Shown: positions 11,648-24,000, counted from the stretch's first letter. The stretch is DNA of 64,000 nt from Uranotaenia lowii (GCF_029784155.1 NC_073692.1:72041544-72105543), one strand, 5' to 3'. Notes: generated by a model not told the origin, from the sequence alone. A program made the numbers and translations.

Positions 11648-14600
11648 TTACATGTCTATTTCACATTCAATTACAAAATTAGCTATCGTTTTATATAATT
11701 CAATGTCTTTCTTTTTTAGTATCAAATGAATATCGGGTGGAATTCCTTTTTTCATTAAAATTCGCCAAATAGGTCTACGAAGATTTTCAAATCTGCTGCA
11801 TGCGAAGATAATGTGATCAGGATCTGCGATGGATTCGCCACAACTACACGTAGCATCCAATAGGATACCATTCCTAGTGAGATGAGCAGGGAGCCGTGAA
11901 TGATTTGATATTAATTTGGAAAGGATTACAATTTGTCTGCGGTTGAGATCCAAGCTACTAAACCATGGTTGGAGCGAAACGTTAGAGATGATGCTGTGAC
12001 AGAAACGTCCTTTAGTTCCTGAATTCCATTTTGCTTGCCATTTGTGCATTGTTGTACGCCGAATCGGAAACTGGATGTCGAATGATGTTAAAATATAATC
12101 TGCTGTACCACCATTGATGCACGCACTTTTCGCCTCTTGATCTGCCAACTCGTTCATTGGAATACCTCTATGAGACGGAACCCATATCAGATGGATTTCG
12201 TACCCCATTCTTTGACCTTCAAGAATGGATTCCTTTATATCGTACCAAAGCAACGGGATATTTTTGATTGATGTTGATTTTTTGCAGGCTCGTGAGACAA
12301 CTCAAACTATCGGATAGAATAATATACTGAGCAACAGGAAGACTTACGATCATTTTCGCAGCATGCCTGATTGCCAGAAGCTCTGCCATATAAACGGATG
12401 CTTTACTGTCGAGTTTGATCCCTTCTGCAGGTGTTCCAAAGTTATTTACCACAGCATAACCTGTGCCTTGTATATCTTTCGACCCGTCAGTTGCCAAGAT
12501 TTTCGCGTTGGCATACACTTCCAAGAGATAGTTTGACACCAAATCAGCTGCCGATGAGTTCTGGTGTTCTAAACATAACCGTTTAACAGTGAGATCAATG
12601 GATATTTTTGTTCTTACAACTTCACGGTTGAACATGTAGCATGGGAGATTATTTAGAGGCTGTTCAAGTGGAATGAATTCGTTAAGCATTCTTGTTGCGC
12701 GGTGTATTCCCGTAGCCACTAAGCCACTGTCCAAGATCGGTCTGGAATATTGTCGATGCCAAGAAAGGAGTGACGCTCTTTTATTTACAAAACGCATGAC
12801 CGCAAGTTCTCTTCTTTGTTGCAGCGGAATAATACCAGCCATCACTTCGAGTGAACCTGTGTGGGTGGTTTTTGTGGAGCCCAAACAGATTCGAATTCCT
12901 GCCCATTGTAGTCTATCCAAAATAATGGCTTCTTTTTGTGTTAACTCCGTCATAAATATGGAACCGTATTCCAATATTGATCTCACACATGACTTAAAAA
13001 TAACTAACATTGCTGCTGGATGTGCTCCCCATAACTGGCCCGATATGCTTCGTAAAAAGTTAAGATACGGAGCTGTACGTTTCTGTACCTCTCTAATATG
13101 ACACGACCACGACAGATTTCGTGTGAGGTACATGCCGAGTAACCTCAGGGATCTGACGTATTCCAAAGTGCAACCGCCGATATTTATTTCTGGAGGATTA
13201 TCGCATTGTTGTGTGGAGATCAGAAGGCACTTACATTTCGTCGGCGAAAGTTCTAACCCAAGGTCGAAAATATTTTCCACAACTATATCCACTGCCCTTT
13301 GGAGAGATTCGCAACTATGCTCCAGTGAGGTTCCTCTTACAGCAATTGTTGTGTCATCGGCGTAATTTACGGTTATCACATCAGGAGGGACACTGTTGAT
13401 CAATCCACTGATCACAACATTAAAGCATAACGGACTTAGTGGAGATCCCTGAGGAAGGCCTTTCCACGTTGTCCTAGATATTGAATCTAATCCACTCGAA
13501 ATGCACAAATTCCTTTCTTCAAACAGATGGAAGATACTTTTTACTAGACATTCAGGGACTGTTAATGAGCGTAATTCACGGACCAGAACATTAATTTCCA
13601 CGTTGTCGTAGGCGGCTTTGATATCGAGGCTACATATCACCACATGCTCTCTTCTTTTCAAAGCTAAGGAAGCTTCGTTAATCAGTGGAAACAACGCATC
13701 CATTGTTCCTCGTCCTTTCCTAAAACCGTTGATAGCTGAAGGGAACAGGTTGTTGTTTTCGATGAAATGTTCTAGTCGATCTTTGATTATGAGTTCATAC
13801 ACTTTGCGAAAACATGAAGCTAACGCGATTGGACGAACAGCAGAAGGAGAAATCGGATCATGGCCACTTTTAGGAATCGGTACAATTTTATAGGTTTTCC
13901 AGCTTTCCGGAATTCTTCCTGAAGCAAAAATTTGGCAATAGATTTTTCGCAACTGACTAAGCGCCGCCCATGGGAGACGATTTATGACGGAATATGGAAC
14001 ACCATCCAAACCAGGAGCCGAATCTTTACCGGTTTTCAAAACAGCTTGAATATCCGATACTGAGAATGGAAAACCAGTTTGAGAGCAACACGAACATTGT
14101 AGAAAAACCGGGGGTGGATTTTTGGCAGATGAGGGAGCCAACTTGTCCAAAACATCGTTGGCCAAATTGTCCGAAATTCTGATGTTTTTTGATGGCTCTC
14201 CGCGCCCTTTAAACCTTCTGGCCATCCTCCATAAGGTTGTGAGGGACGTAGAACTATCACAGCTATCACAAAAATGTTGCCAACTTTTCCTCTTCTTCTC
14301 GCGTACCAAATTTCTGAACCTTCGTTCTGTATTAGCGTACCCTTCGTAAGCTTCGGTTGACAGCTCCCGTTTCCAAGCGCGGAAAGCAACTCTGGTGGCC
14401 TTCTTCGCTTCTGTTAGCTCTTCGTCCCAATAGGGTTGCGGTATTCGGCGGGTGTGGTTCGAGTTTACTGATGGGCAGGATCTGCGCAGTGCTTGCCAAA
14501 TCAGCTCACAGAAAACATCAAAGCTATCCGGTTCTCCATTTTCGACGAATGATTCCTCGAGGCTTCCGGCAAAACGTTCCCAGTCGATTTTCCGAACATT

Positions 14601-15315
14601 AATTCCAGAGTAGAATTTCATCGCGCATGTAGTACTCGAATGAAAAACTATCGGAAAATGATCACTTCCATTTGGTGAATCCAAAACCTCCCAGTCGAAA
14701 CAAACTAAGGCTCGAAGAAACCAGCGTGATATCAATTGCGCCCCACGACCGGTTTACATCAAACCTAGTTGGCTGACCGTTGTTGAGAATGACGAGATGA
14801 GATGTTTCGATGGCTTGATGAAGACGGTCTCCACGTATGTTTCCATGCTCGCTTCCCCATAGGTGATGTTTTGCGTTAAAGTCTCCTCCAATGATGCACG
14901 GTTTCGGAACGGTTGATAAAAAATTTTCAAACTGAGTCTGCGATATGTTGGCTTGCGGGTGTATGTACACAGATACAATAGTGATCAACCCGGAGATGTA
15001 TTTTATCTGGCAGGCAACGGCTTGAATATCCGCTGGCAGTGCAATAGGAAATCCTACTGGATTTAGTTCTGAACGAATCGCGATGGCTACGCCCATCGAG
15101 TTTCGTCTGTGATCTTTACGAAACATGGTGTGCTGCGGTAGATTAAAGTTTGTGTGACTGTCGAGATGTGTTTCACTCAAAAGCGAAATATTGATATTAT
15201 GTGTATTTATGAGCTGGATTAAGGATGAGCGTTTACTATTTATCCCTCTACAATTCCATTGTAGACATTGCAGAGGAACGGTGGTTGTTAAAGTGCTTGG
15301 TGTGGTCTTTTTCAT
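11648..15315 (-). pseudogene. ORF2 of the I-group element: EN-RT-RNase H polyprotein, two frameshifts
   Basis: Read from the ATG at 15315. The endonuclease segment (15315 to about 14710) has WNCRG, SETHLD and GGDFNAKH. Near 14735-14700 the frame shifts and continues with GSDHFPI, the EN C-terminal catalytic motif. The RT follows in this second frame (to about 12240), with SLDIKAAYDNV, GLPQGSPLSP and the active-site YADD. RNase H starts with ATDGS, then AELLAIRHA and LSDS. A second frameshift near 12240-12255 moves to the frame ending at 11648, which contains VPSHRGIPMNELADQEAK (the last RNase H motif) and a Cys-rich C-terminal segment (CSCGE, DHIIFAC). The two breaks are single-base-type lesions. 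The domains themselves are otherwise intact, consistent with a young but inactive copy. An antisense reading of this block gives only shadow frames. Confidence 0.92.
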
Positions 15316-16484
15316 AATCTGAGATTAGCAAAATAGCCTTTCATTTTATCACTAACAACATCCGAAATTCTCTCCAAAACCATTTGTTGGATTTTTTGTC
15401 GAGTTTCAATATCTTCCTCAGGAACTTCCAGAGCATCTGCAACGATATCGATGACCTCAGTAGATTCAATCGTCGATCGAATCGAATCGCAAACCCCGTC
15501 AGAAATGTTAACTTCAAGTTGGGGAAGCTCATCGTCTGAATCGACATTATAACGACGTTTGCTGGAAGGATTAGATCCATTCTTGTCAACATTATTTGTT
15601 TGGCAAGCTACTGCCACGGTGGATATTGTTGTTGGTTGAGAGATGATAGGTAGTGAGTTTGATGAATCATTTGAATTTGTTCCACAAAACCAATCGACAC
15701 GTCCTTGTGAAAAAGTGTCACGCCGCTCTTTATCGGTTTTCTTTTTTTGAATTATTTTCGGACATAGCTTGTGATCATTGGCCCGATGGGAGCCTAAACA
15801 GTTAACGCACTGTGGCTCACTATTTTCACACGCATGATCTTCGCCGCCCACTTGCTCCAAGCATTGATTACAGCGTTTAGCACTCTTGCATCCTTTTTTG
15901 TCATGTCCCAAGCGCCAGCAGTTACCACACTGGCGGACAGGATAAATGTATTGCTTAACAGCATAAAGCACTCTATTTAACTCGATGTGGGTAGGTAAAC
16001 TCTGCCCAGCGAAAGTAAAAATCACCGTAAACAGGGCTTCCTCTTTATCATCAGCCAATTTTCTAAGCACACGACGAGCATGAACTATCTCCGGGTTATC
16101 AACTTGATTCGACTTGCGTTTATCGTAAGCATTAGCAAACTTCAATTCTTCATCACAAATATCCGGCTCAATATAGGCTACCCCCAGACACTCCACCAGC
16201 CGTTGGGGGATAAAAAAACGCACTTCATTTGAGGTACCGATGCCTGCTATTTCATTAGCAGCATCCCTCGATCGCATCAAAATTTTCATTTTGGTTTTAG
16301 AAACCGGCATAGCACGAATAAAATCGTCACCAAATTTCTTCACCAGACTTTTAGCAATCTTCGCAGCAGATATATTCCCGACATTTGTTTCAGCCATAAC
16401 GAGATATGGCCCAGCATAATTCTCGTGATATTTCCGTACTCGAACTTCATTTTTCGATGACCTTGGTGTATCGTTGTGGGTCAT
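15312..16484 (-). CDS. ORF1 of the I-group element, gag-like zinc-knuckle protein
   Basis: About 390 residues from the first ATG at 16484; a frame opening 15 bp earlier uses TTG and is less likely. The N-terminal part is basic and globular-looking. Residues about 185-240 carry a row of zinc knuckles: a canonical CX2CX4HX4C (CGNCWRLGHDKKGC) followed by two degenerate Cys/His clusters. These bind element RNA during ribonucleoprotein assembly. The C-terminal third is acidic. The reading frame is open. Its TGA stop overlaps the ORF2 start as ATGA (15315-15312), an arrangement that suggests coupled termination and reinitiation. Confidence 0.9.
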   Translation of the reverse strand: MTHNDTPRSSKNEVRVRKYHENYAGPYLVMAETNVGNISAAKIAKSLVKKFGDDFIRAMPVSKTKMKILMRSRDAANEIAGIGTSNEVRFFIPQRLVECLGVAYIEPDICDEELKFANAYDKRKSNQVDNPEIVHARRVLRKLADDKEEALFTVIFTFAGQSLPTHIELNRVLYAVKQYIYPVRQCGNCWRLGHDKKGCKSAKRCNQCLEQVGGEDHACENSEPQCVNCLGSHRANDHKLCPKIIQKKKTDKERRDTFSQGRVDWFCGTNSNDSSNSLPIISQPTTISTVAVACQTNNVDKNGSNPSSKRRYNVDSDDELPQLEVNISDGVCDSIRSTIESTEVIDIVADALEVPEEDIETRQKIQQMVLERISDVVSDKMKGYFANLRL

Positions 16485-16589
16485 TACACCGCTCGACAAT
16501 AGAGTGTGGAAGGAGAGAAGAAAAATAAATTAGATTTCAATTCAGCTCACACACACGATGTGCAACGTACCGTAGTTCAAACGAGACTG

Positions 16590-16605
16590 TGAATTTCCAT
16601 TTTTT
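16590..16605. repeat. Right target-site duplication of the I-group element
   Basis: Exact partner of 11562-11577, lying at the 5' end of the minus-strand element. Confidence 0.85.
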
Positions 16606-17026
16606 CATGTCACATATGTGTCATGTCACTTTTTAAAGGGATTGAGATTTTACATTGTTTTTCATTGTTAAGACGAAAACCATTGTTATTACAATGTAGA
16701 ACCATGGTCTTGGTCTATTCGGGATGTCTATAAGGGTATATACGGGCGATAGTATTGGCGAAAAATTGGCCTCAGCCATAACCTCAAACTTTGATGAGCT
16801 GACGGCCTCACCAGTGATGCTAGGTGCGTTACTAAAATCAGTATTTGTTTTTTTAAAACTAATTATAATATTTCTGAATTGATTAAATTTTTTAACAATC
16901 ATCAGCTAAACGTTTGAATTCATTACGGGGCGTCTCTAATAAAATAGATGAAGATAAGCCATCTTCCGCTAATGAATTTTCAAGGTGAATTTAAAAATCT
17001 GAAATATATTTTCATGTGCTGCTCGG
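16606..17026. other. Non-coding sequence
   Basis: No gene. A block GGCCTCAGCCATAACCTC near 16770 recurs inverted near 20040-20065 (GAGGTTAGGGCTGAGGCC), which may mark ends of an older element around the cluster that follows. Confidence 0.4.
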
Positions 17027-17131
17027 TACACACAAAAAAAAGCATAGTAATATTACTAAATCCGTGGTTTAAACGAACAACAGGCGACCATATTTTTGAG
17101 TCAAATATGTTTTGTTGTTTATAATACCTTA

Positions 17132-17440
17132 GACCAAGCCCACCGGGCGTTCCTATTTCGGTCGGTATTTTAGATGGTTTAATTGGTTGCCTTTTTATCT
17201 ACTTACTGATTTTCGCACCCATTGTAGCCATCCAGGTTGGTATTTTTGTTTGTTTATTTTCTCATAGCGATGACCGGTTGTGTTGCTACCGGGTTGCTAC
17301 ATAAACGCATCCAGTAACAACCTACTGCTCGAATGCTATTTCTCGAATCAAGTTAGCGACTGTTGGTGCGATGGTGGGTTGATAGAAATGTTGCTAAATG
17401 TACTCGATTCGAAGTTTAGCAACCATTGGTGGGCTTGGTC
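17132..17440. mobile_element. MITE with TTA duplication (PIF/Harbinger-like)
   Basis: A 309 bp element with inverted ends GACCAAGCCCACC / GGTGGGCTTGGTC, flanked by TTA at 17129-17131 and 17441-17443. The 3 bp TTA duplication is the PIF/Harbinger signature. It contains no transposase frame and is nested in the repeat cluster. Confidence 0.65.
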
Positions 17441-17910
17441 TTACGCATAGCTATTTTACCATCTGCTCAATTTGGCTGCGCAGAGTAAATTCGACTGCGT
17501 TTTAGTAAAATTGTCAATGAAATGATGCATTGTTTTACTTCGTCCCTAGTAAAATTAATATGTTTCATGATGAAACTAGTATGTGTTATGATAAAGATTA
17601 GGAGGAGCGAGAAGCTTGATTTAAAAAGTAAAATTACTATGTATGTTTGTTTGTTTACTTGCATGCATGCATTATGACATTATTTGAAACATGAAAATTC
17701 ACACTTCCGACACACGTCGGTCAATGTTAGTGTGTTCTCCCGATGCTCTCGAATGATTTTCAAAGTTATGTAACTATAAAGCAGCTCAAAATTAGTTTTT
17801 TTTTACAAACGGGTTTGATGATTAATGATCCTGAATTAGTGTAAACAACAAGAATGTTTACCATAGTAAAATTATCATACGCACTTATGTTTTTGAGTCA
17901 AATATGTTTT

Positions 17911-19271
17911 AGTTGTGTTCAATGGAAGTTAGTCGAAACAGGTTGAAATAGGTCGAAACAAGTAGAAATGGATTTTGACAGTTGGTATTCTGTCTCTTTC
18001 CAATTGACTTCGACCGATTTCAACCAGGTCGTCCGTTGAACATACGTTCACCAATACTAATGCGTGTTTTGTGCGTAGTACACACGAATTTCCAGACAGA
18101 CCGTTTTCATTCAAAAATTTTTTGAACTTCGAAACGATTACATTTACGCTTTTTTAAAATTCAATTTGGTTTAAAATTTCTTTCAAAATTCATTAAATGA
18201 GCAAAAGTCATCAAATAGAAAACTTCTATAGCTTTTTTCGCAGAACGCAAAATTATTTGAAGTATTAAGGAAAGTTTGATAATTGATTCGAAACTTTTTT
18301 TTCTAGAATGTCACGTTTTTGTTTTCAATTTTTGTCAAAAAGCGTTAAATAATTTTAACTTATTTAGAAAAGTTATTTCAACATCAAGAGCTAGCAGAAA
18401 AATTGCATAATCAAATTCAGGGCACATAAATATCATCAGAACATTTTCAATTACATAAATGAACTTCTGTTACATGGTTTCCAATTTGTCGATGTATTTA
18501 ACAAGTATTCGATAAATAAATTTTGAAGTTAATATGGTTCGTTTCAAACTATGTTCTTATTCAGTCACACTTCTTAATTAAAACCCATTCAAATGACGAG
18601 CTAGTGTTTTTATATGTCTTATTTAGAGTTTCAATTAAAACAAAAGGTTAATTGAATTGCAATTTAAAATTTACAATTAAACATTATATTTTCAATTATA
18701 GTGTTGTCAAATGATATTAGGTTGATTAAAGTGTTAATTGTCAACACTTATTATTAAACACCTTTTAAGGTTAAGCAATATGTATTCCGGAACTCTACGA
18801 AAATTTTACTTGGAAAAAATCTGCATGGGGGGCGGTTTCGCACGGCTTTGGTTGGTACCTAAAAAGTTCAAAAGTACCTCCGGCAAGCACCACATCAAAC
18901 CGTTTGATTGCGGTGCCAGCAGAGATCATGCATGTATGAAAAATTAATTGCAGGCAGCACAGCGACAATCCCGACACGAAACACACAGGACCGACCGCCG
19001 ACTGAATCCAAACATCCAAAGCACGAAAATGAAATGGCGAAAACGAAACAAAAACATGCTCTCTGTCTAACACACACGCTGCATGTGTGTTAGTGTGGTA
19101 GAAACGAATCCTGCTTTCGAGCTGGATCGGTTTCGACTAGTTTCGATCGATTTCAACTTGCTCCGTTGAACAACGACCAGACCTGTTTCGACCAAAACAT
19201 CAGTCGATTGAACAACGACCACTTGACAGAAACTAGTCGAAACCAATCGCTACTTACGATTGAACGCAGCT
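17911..19271. mobile_element. Non-autonomous DNA transposon with GTTCAAT ends
   Basis: Inverted ends AG(T/C)TG(T/C)GTTCAAT(G/C)G occur at 17911 and, complemented, at 19271. Subterminal copies of a GTCGAAAC / GTTTCGAC motif lie near both ends (about 17930-18000 and 19125-19245), as expected for transposase-binding repeats. The interior is AT-rich with a small GC-richer core near 18830-19090 and no domain. The target duplication is unclear, so the superfamily is not assigned. Confidence 0.55.
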
Positions 19272-19578
19272 TTTGTTCTCAAAAGTACGCTGTGCGTAGT
19301 ATTTTGTTGATATGAATTGGTGCCACAATGTCAAAATTACTATGCGGACGGTGGTTGTGATAGAAATTATGATGAAATTATCATGACCATAGTATTTTCG
19401 ACAACACACATTGAGAGTTATCGAAAATTACCAGGTACATAGTGATTTCAATATTGTTTCATGCGCACTTTCACCAAATCGATGTTAAACTTTTCGTGGT
19501 TGAAAATACTATAGCGCTGAAATGGTAAAATTATCATGACAGCGTCTTTGGGATGACCACTCAATTTTTTTCCGTGTA

Positions 19579-21059
19579 AAGTAAAAAGAGTTGTTTCCAA
19601 CTTCTAAACGAATGCAAAATCATTCCCTGTTACAAAAAAAAGTAAATTAATGAAAGCCAGGTCTATGTAGACTATGAAAATCTCTCTGATTATTTATATT
19701 ATTTTCACATGATTCGCTACATCGTTTAAGTGTGCGATACAGACAGTTGTTATTCAGTTCAGATAAATGTTGCGTTTAATTTCATATTCTAATAGAAATC
19801 TACGGGAAAGTTGCAAATTCTCAGTACTCATGAAAACGTTTTTCAATAAAAATTCAATTTAAAAATATAATCATTTTCCTAATATCAATGCACTTGGCAG
19901 CCCTGAACACCCAAAAAAATCAAAACACGAGCATCTGTGTGTCGCTTTTCCACAGGGCGAATTTGTCGATATTAGTACCGCAAAATCGCGTTTATCGTGC
20001 GCCCTTCTCAAAAATTGATTCTGTTCTCCCATGGTTTGAGGTTAGGGCTGAGGCCTCCTGCTAAGGTGGTGTTCGTGTAAAACTGTCAATATATCCTAAT
20101 AGTCTGTCTTAAGTCTCAATATTATACCGTGTTTTTTTTCACCCAGTGGCAAACCAGTTGCAACCTAGTAGAGCACTAAGTGCTGTCATCATGCTCATTT
20201 ATTACTCTAGTGGCAAACTAGTTGCGCACGAAAAACTGACGGAGTTGCCCTGAGAATAAAGTCAGCTGCCTTAATTGTTGGAAGAAGTTCACCAATACTG
20301 TTACTAATGTTGTCAAAACAACGAACAGCTGTTTGTGACTGAAAGCAAAATAGTCGAAATAATGAAATAGGAAAATTTATTATTGCCGCGATTTTGAATC
20401 TCTCAGCCAAGCAAAATCCTACTATCTGCTGGCCAATGCAATCCGGACACGAAAAAAGGCAATCTGGGTGTAAAGATCCGAGTGAAAAAATCCGAGAAGG
20501 GAAATCAAAATGACAGCTGCATGTCAACATTGCGCTCGTTTTCACGCACACCTACATACGTACTCGTACCAACTCGAAAATCGAAATTGGTTGGAAAGTG
20601 GTTTTTTATTCGGACGAAATCAGAAGCAAACTCAGAATCGAAAAAAAAAACCCGTTGAAAAGGACTTATTGGTGTAAGTATATAATAAATTGAAGGTAGT
20701 TTTGAAATGAGTTGAGAGCAAATTAGTTCGAAAATCTATGAAAAAAAGGTGACCAGCCTAAGTTGCCCATTTCATGGCCGCCCCCGTTTATATTTTTTAT
20801 CATAATTCATTAAGCTTTTTATTATTCTTGATCAACATTATTAAAAATTATTGTTCTGGAAACCCATCGAACTGCGAAAAATTTGAACCGTGTCTTAATC
20901 GAGAAGGCTTTGTGTATGAAGTTAAATTTATACATACACTGATGGACATACGTATTTGACACTTTCAGTGATCTGTTGAAATTTTCGTAAGTTTTTTGTC
21001 AATTTGACAAAAACTTTTATTGTATGGTATGGTGCAATCTCTTTCAACGCACTGGAGGG
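19579..21059. other. AT-rich non-coding sequence
   Basis: Nothing convincing. A 114-codon minus-strand frame at 20207-20551 has no recognisable domain and begins with a non-ATG codon. Confidence 0.45.
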
Positions 21060-21850
21060 TAGATCGATTCGATTCTTAAATGCCTCGGCGAGCTTCAGAA
21101 TCCCCAGCCGCAAATTCTCTCTCCAACCAGCAGCAAGCAAGCCACAAAGCATAGCGGCGGCGGCCGCACCGACCGACCGACTCAAGTCTCTTTCTCTCGC
21201 TCTCGTATTTACATATTTTCATGAACGGGGCCCACCAGCCAGCAGCAGCAGACGGTAGATGTGTATACACATCCCACGGCACACGACGGCGAATTCGTAT
21301 CCCAAAATGGTGGACGGGGAGCTCTCTGCTCAGGCTCGTGGACACTTTCCTCTCGCAACGCGACGACGAGGTGACGTTCTTTTCATTATTGTTGTTTTTT
21401 TTCTTTCGCATTTGCATCATCCAGCGAGGCAAAAAGTGAGGCACACGCATACAGCTTTGAGAGGATTTTTGTACCCCGCTGCAGAGCAGAAGTGGAGTGG
21501 ATTCCGGAAAAATGAGTAAAGTACACCCAACCAAGAGAAAGAGCGCGCGCGGTGAGGTTTGACCGAAGTGAGATTATTTTCAAATTGCCTTTTTTGAATG
21601 GTTGCTTGTGCTGCTGCCTGGCTGCTAAAGGGATTTTTTTTTCTGTTGAATGAAATAGTCCTATAAGAATCGAGCGGGTCTTGTCCCGTAAGCTGGTGCG
21701 ACGATGATCAGAGAGCGCCAGACATCAGAATTGCGTGGGCGAAAGCGGGTAACCATACACTACTGCTGTGCTGCTGCCGGTATTTCTTTCTCGCTTTAAT
21801 GTTTGGGCAGAGGGTGGAGGATATTTTACTGAAGATCAGCTGCCTTAATT
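21060..21850. other. GC-rich island, candidate promoter / 5' exon
   Basis: GC-richer block with a (CGG)n-like patch near 21150-21175 and overlapping unrelated frames on both strands. No conserved protein is visible. Composition matches the islands at 10.05-10.96 and 23.16-24.0 kb, which together could be alternative first exons of a long minus-strand gene. That is inference. Confidence 0.22.
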
Positions 21851-23159
21851 GATCTAAGCTGTTTTATTGAAGAAAAAAGCTTTTCTTTTTGGCTCTATAT
21901 TAAGTTTCTAGGATTTGGATATTTTAAATATGTACTTTTTCAGAAGAGCTTGTCTTTTTCTTTTAAAATTAGCACAGGTGTTAGTTTAGTAGAAACGAAT
22001 TCAATGAACTCATTTAATTCCAGAGTTTATAAACTTTGCGATAGCAAGATAACAGATCTTAAGAAAAATATTGTAAACATTCAGAACGAGCTTAGCTCTT
22101 GAAAGCCTCAAGGTATGAGTCATTTCAAATAAAGGAATTAAAAAAAATACAGATTTTGGCTACTGTAAAAATAAATTCAAAGTCGTAATATGAATAATTC
22201 ACATGATTAGACAACTATTCTAATATTTTTTAATAGGCAACAAACAGTTGAGCAACATTTCTTTTGTTCTTTAATCTTTACTCAAAAACATGTACCTTAT
22301 ATAATTTTTTATTTGTCACTCGGTCTAATGGTTGTAACATTGAAATTTTTTTAAGTTTAGTTGAATAAATTTAAAAAAATCCATTATTCCCTTGTAAAAC
22401 GCCACATTATCAACAAAATATTAGAAACACCTTAATATTTAATACTATTTCCTAAGGTTTTGTATAAGTATAGGTTTGTTCCATTTTCAATAAGTATTAG
22501 ATCTGTACTTAATTTTGAAACATGATAAAAATGAGTGAGTGTTTTTTTTCGATCAAAAACTACAAAATTTCGAAAAATGTATGAAAAATCGCTGAACACG
22601 AAAACTTTAAAGCGTGTTTTCTCGAAAGTAGCTATAATGCTCTTATATTTCTTTGGCTACATTATTGGTCAGGAATGAAAAAGTTTTTTTTTTAATTAAA
22701 TTATTTGTATGAAAAATAAAAAAAATCGAGTGGTTGAAAATTGACAACTGTTTTGGAAAACTCACTCTTAAGCAAAAGAAATACAGAAAGGCGTATACAT
22801 TTTCAATTGAATTTACAGCAGCTAAAACTACTCAATTTATATCAAACGGTAATCATATTCTGTTCTATTCTATTTTGTTTATTTAGGTCATTCGTAATCA
22901 TAATATCAACAATATAATATGTTCGAATTAAAATTAAACATTCTATGACTGAATAAGATGACGAATCCTAACATTGCTTAAGATAAAATTTGTATTCAAA
23001 TGTCGTTGAGCATCCAAAGGATATGATTTCAAGTTCTGCCGAAATGCCTTCCACGGATGACTCGAAATTGCCAATAACAGACTAATCATTCTCTGTCAGC
23101 GCTTAATGATTACATCTTTCAAAACAGCAATCGCAGACGGATGGATGGATCTGATTCCG
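21851..23159. other. AT-rich non-coding sequence, nothing recognised
   Basis: No exon, RNA gene or transposon ends were supported. Confidence 0.5.
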
Positions 23160-24000
23160 TCACACTAGCACCAGCAAGAGGCATCCTTTGCCGGAGAGGC
23201 ACGGGCCCCAGCACACAAACAACAAAACCCAAGCCGAACGCTTGCGCACTCCCGGTAACAAACAGGGCAGCCACGTGCAGGAAGTATCCCGCCGTCCATC
23301 TCTAAATCGTCTGTGTCTGTGATAACATGCTGCGAGTTCGGCGAGGAGTTTGGGGGATGGACTCACATAATAAAACGCACCACCACCCACCGAGGTGGTA
23401 GCTACTAATCCAGCACCCGCAGATCCTGCACAAATCAGCAAAATCTCCTATATGCTTTCAACGCTCGTCTCCCGAATGACGGAATCGACGGAACCGCAAA
23501 CCGAATCGGTAGATTGGGTTGGGGTAGGAAAGAGCCCACTGTTTGATCGTTGCCAATGTTGGTGGGTTGCCGTTTTTGTTTTGTAGCTCACTCCCGCACC
23601 CATTTCCTTTATCCGGTACTCCCCACAATACGGGAGGGGCGACCATAAAACATGGAAGCCAAGCCTTATTTGGGGTTTGGGGTGAAGAATTGAAAGAAGA
23701 AGCTTACCAGCCGTCGGTTTTTGGGTGTGTAAATTATTTTTCTTCCGTTTTGCCTCAAGGACTTTTGGGGTGTCTATGTACCATCGTTAAAAGATCCAAA
23801 TGGATGGAGTCCTACAGCGCCGTCTTTGTCCTGGTCTCCTTTTTTTTGCTTGGAATGGGGAAGTTTTTGCAGACGTCGGGTGCCGTGTTGGTTGCTGTAA
23901 TTTTGTTTCCATGTTATGTGCCCCCAGCAGTGAGGGGCGGATGTAATTTTTCCCTCAGTTTCTTGTGGAATGGGCGAGCTTTCTCTGTGTTCGTTGATTG
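23160..24000. other. GC-rich island downstream of the kinase gene
   Basis: Lies 3' of the kinase stop codon. Mixed short frames occur on both strands with no known domain. It contains a possible 59 bp minus-strand mini-exon (23425-23367). Otherwise it is unexplained; UTR or promoter use is possible. Confidence 0.22.
23367..23425 (-). CDS. Candidate 59 bp mini-exon encoding a hydrophobic Gly/Ala stretch
   Basis: On the minus strand a fair acceptor (GATTTGTGCAG) and a strong donor (TAT|GTGAGT) bound a segment reading SAGAGLVATTSVGGGAFYY. That is hydrophobic enough for a membrane segment or signal anchor. No neighbouring exon was found, so this is a weak prediction. An intronic coincidence is quite possible. 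Confidence 0.15.

Larger units (their letters stand above)
11578..16589 (-). mobile_element. Full-length I-group non-LTR retrotransposon (LINE)
   Basis: About 5.0 kb, inserted in minus orientation. On the minus strand it begins CAGTCTCG, and I-factor and jockey-type elements commonly start CAGT. Next come a short 5' UTR, ORF1 (gag-like, CCHC knuckles), ORF2 (apurinic endonuclease, reverse transcriptase, RNase H), a short 3' UTR containing AATAAA, and a run of about 17 A (T run at 11572-11588). The 16 bp target-site duplication is perfect, so the insertion is complete and fairly recent. An RNase H domain after the RT, together with the CCHC gag, places it in the I group (I, Loner, Outcast and relatives) and not in RTE or CR1. 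ORF2 carries two frameshifts, so this copy cannot move on its own. Nearest family name needs a database comparison. Confidence 0.93.
17027..19578. repeat. Nested repeat cluster, possible decayed outer transposon
   Basis: The left edge (TACACACAAAAAAAA) and right edge (TTTTTTTCCGTGTA) form weak inverted ends. Between them the motif GTAAAATTA(T/C)CAT recurs, and the phrase TTTTTGAGTCAAATATG occurs at about 17092 and again at about 17890. Two clearer elements (17132-17440 and 17911-19271) sit inside. No protein-coding capacity is seen. The outer boundaries are tentative. Confidence 0.3.

Noticed and set aside
12673..14602. Several plus-strand frames of 60-142 codons
   Set aside because: They are antisense shadows of the LINE ORF2.
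16765..20070. One large transposon bounded by GGCCTCAGCC...AACCTCAAAC
   Set aside because: The two inverted blocks match over only about 22 bp and no duplication was found, so the boundaries are not supported.
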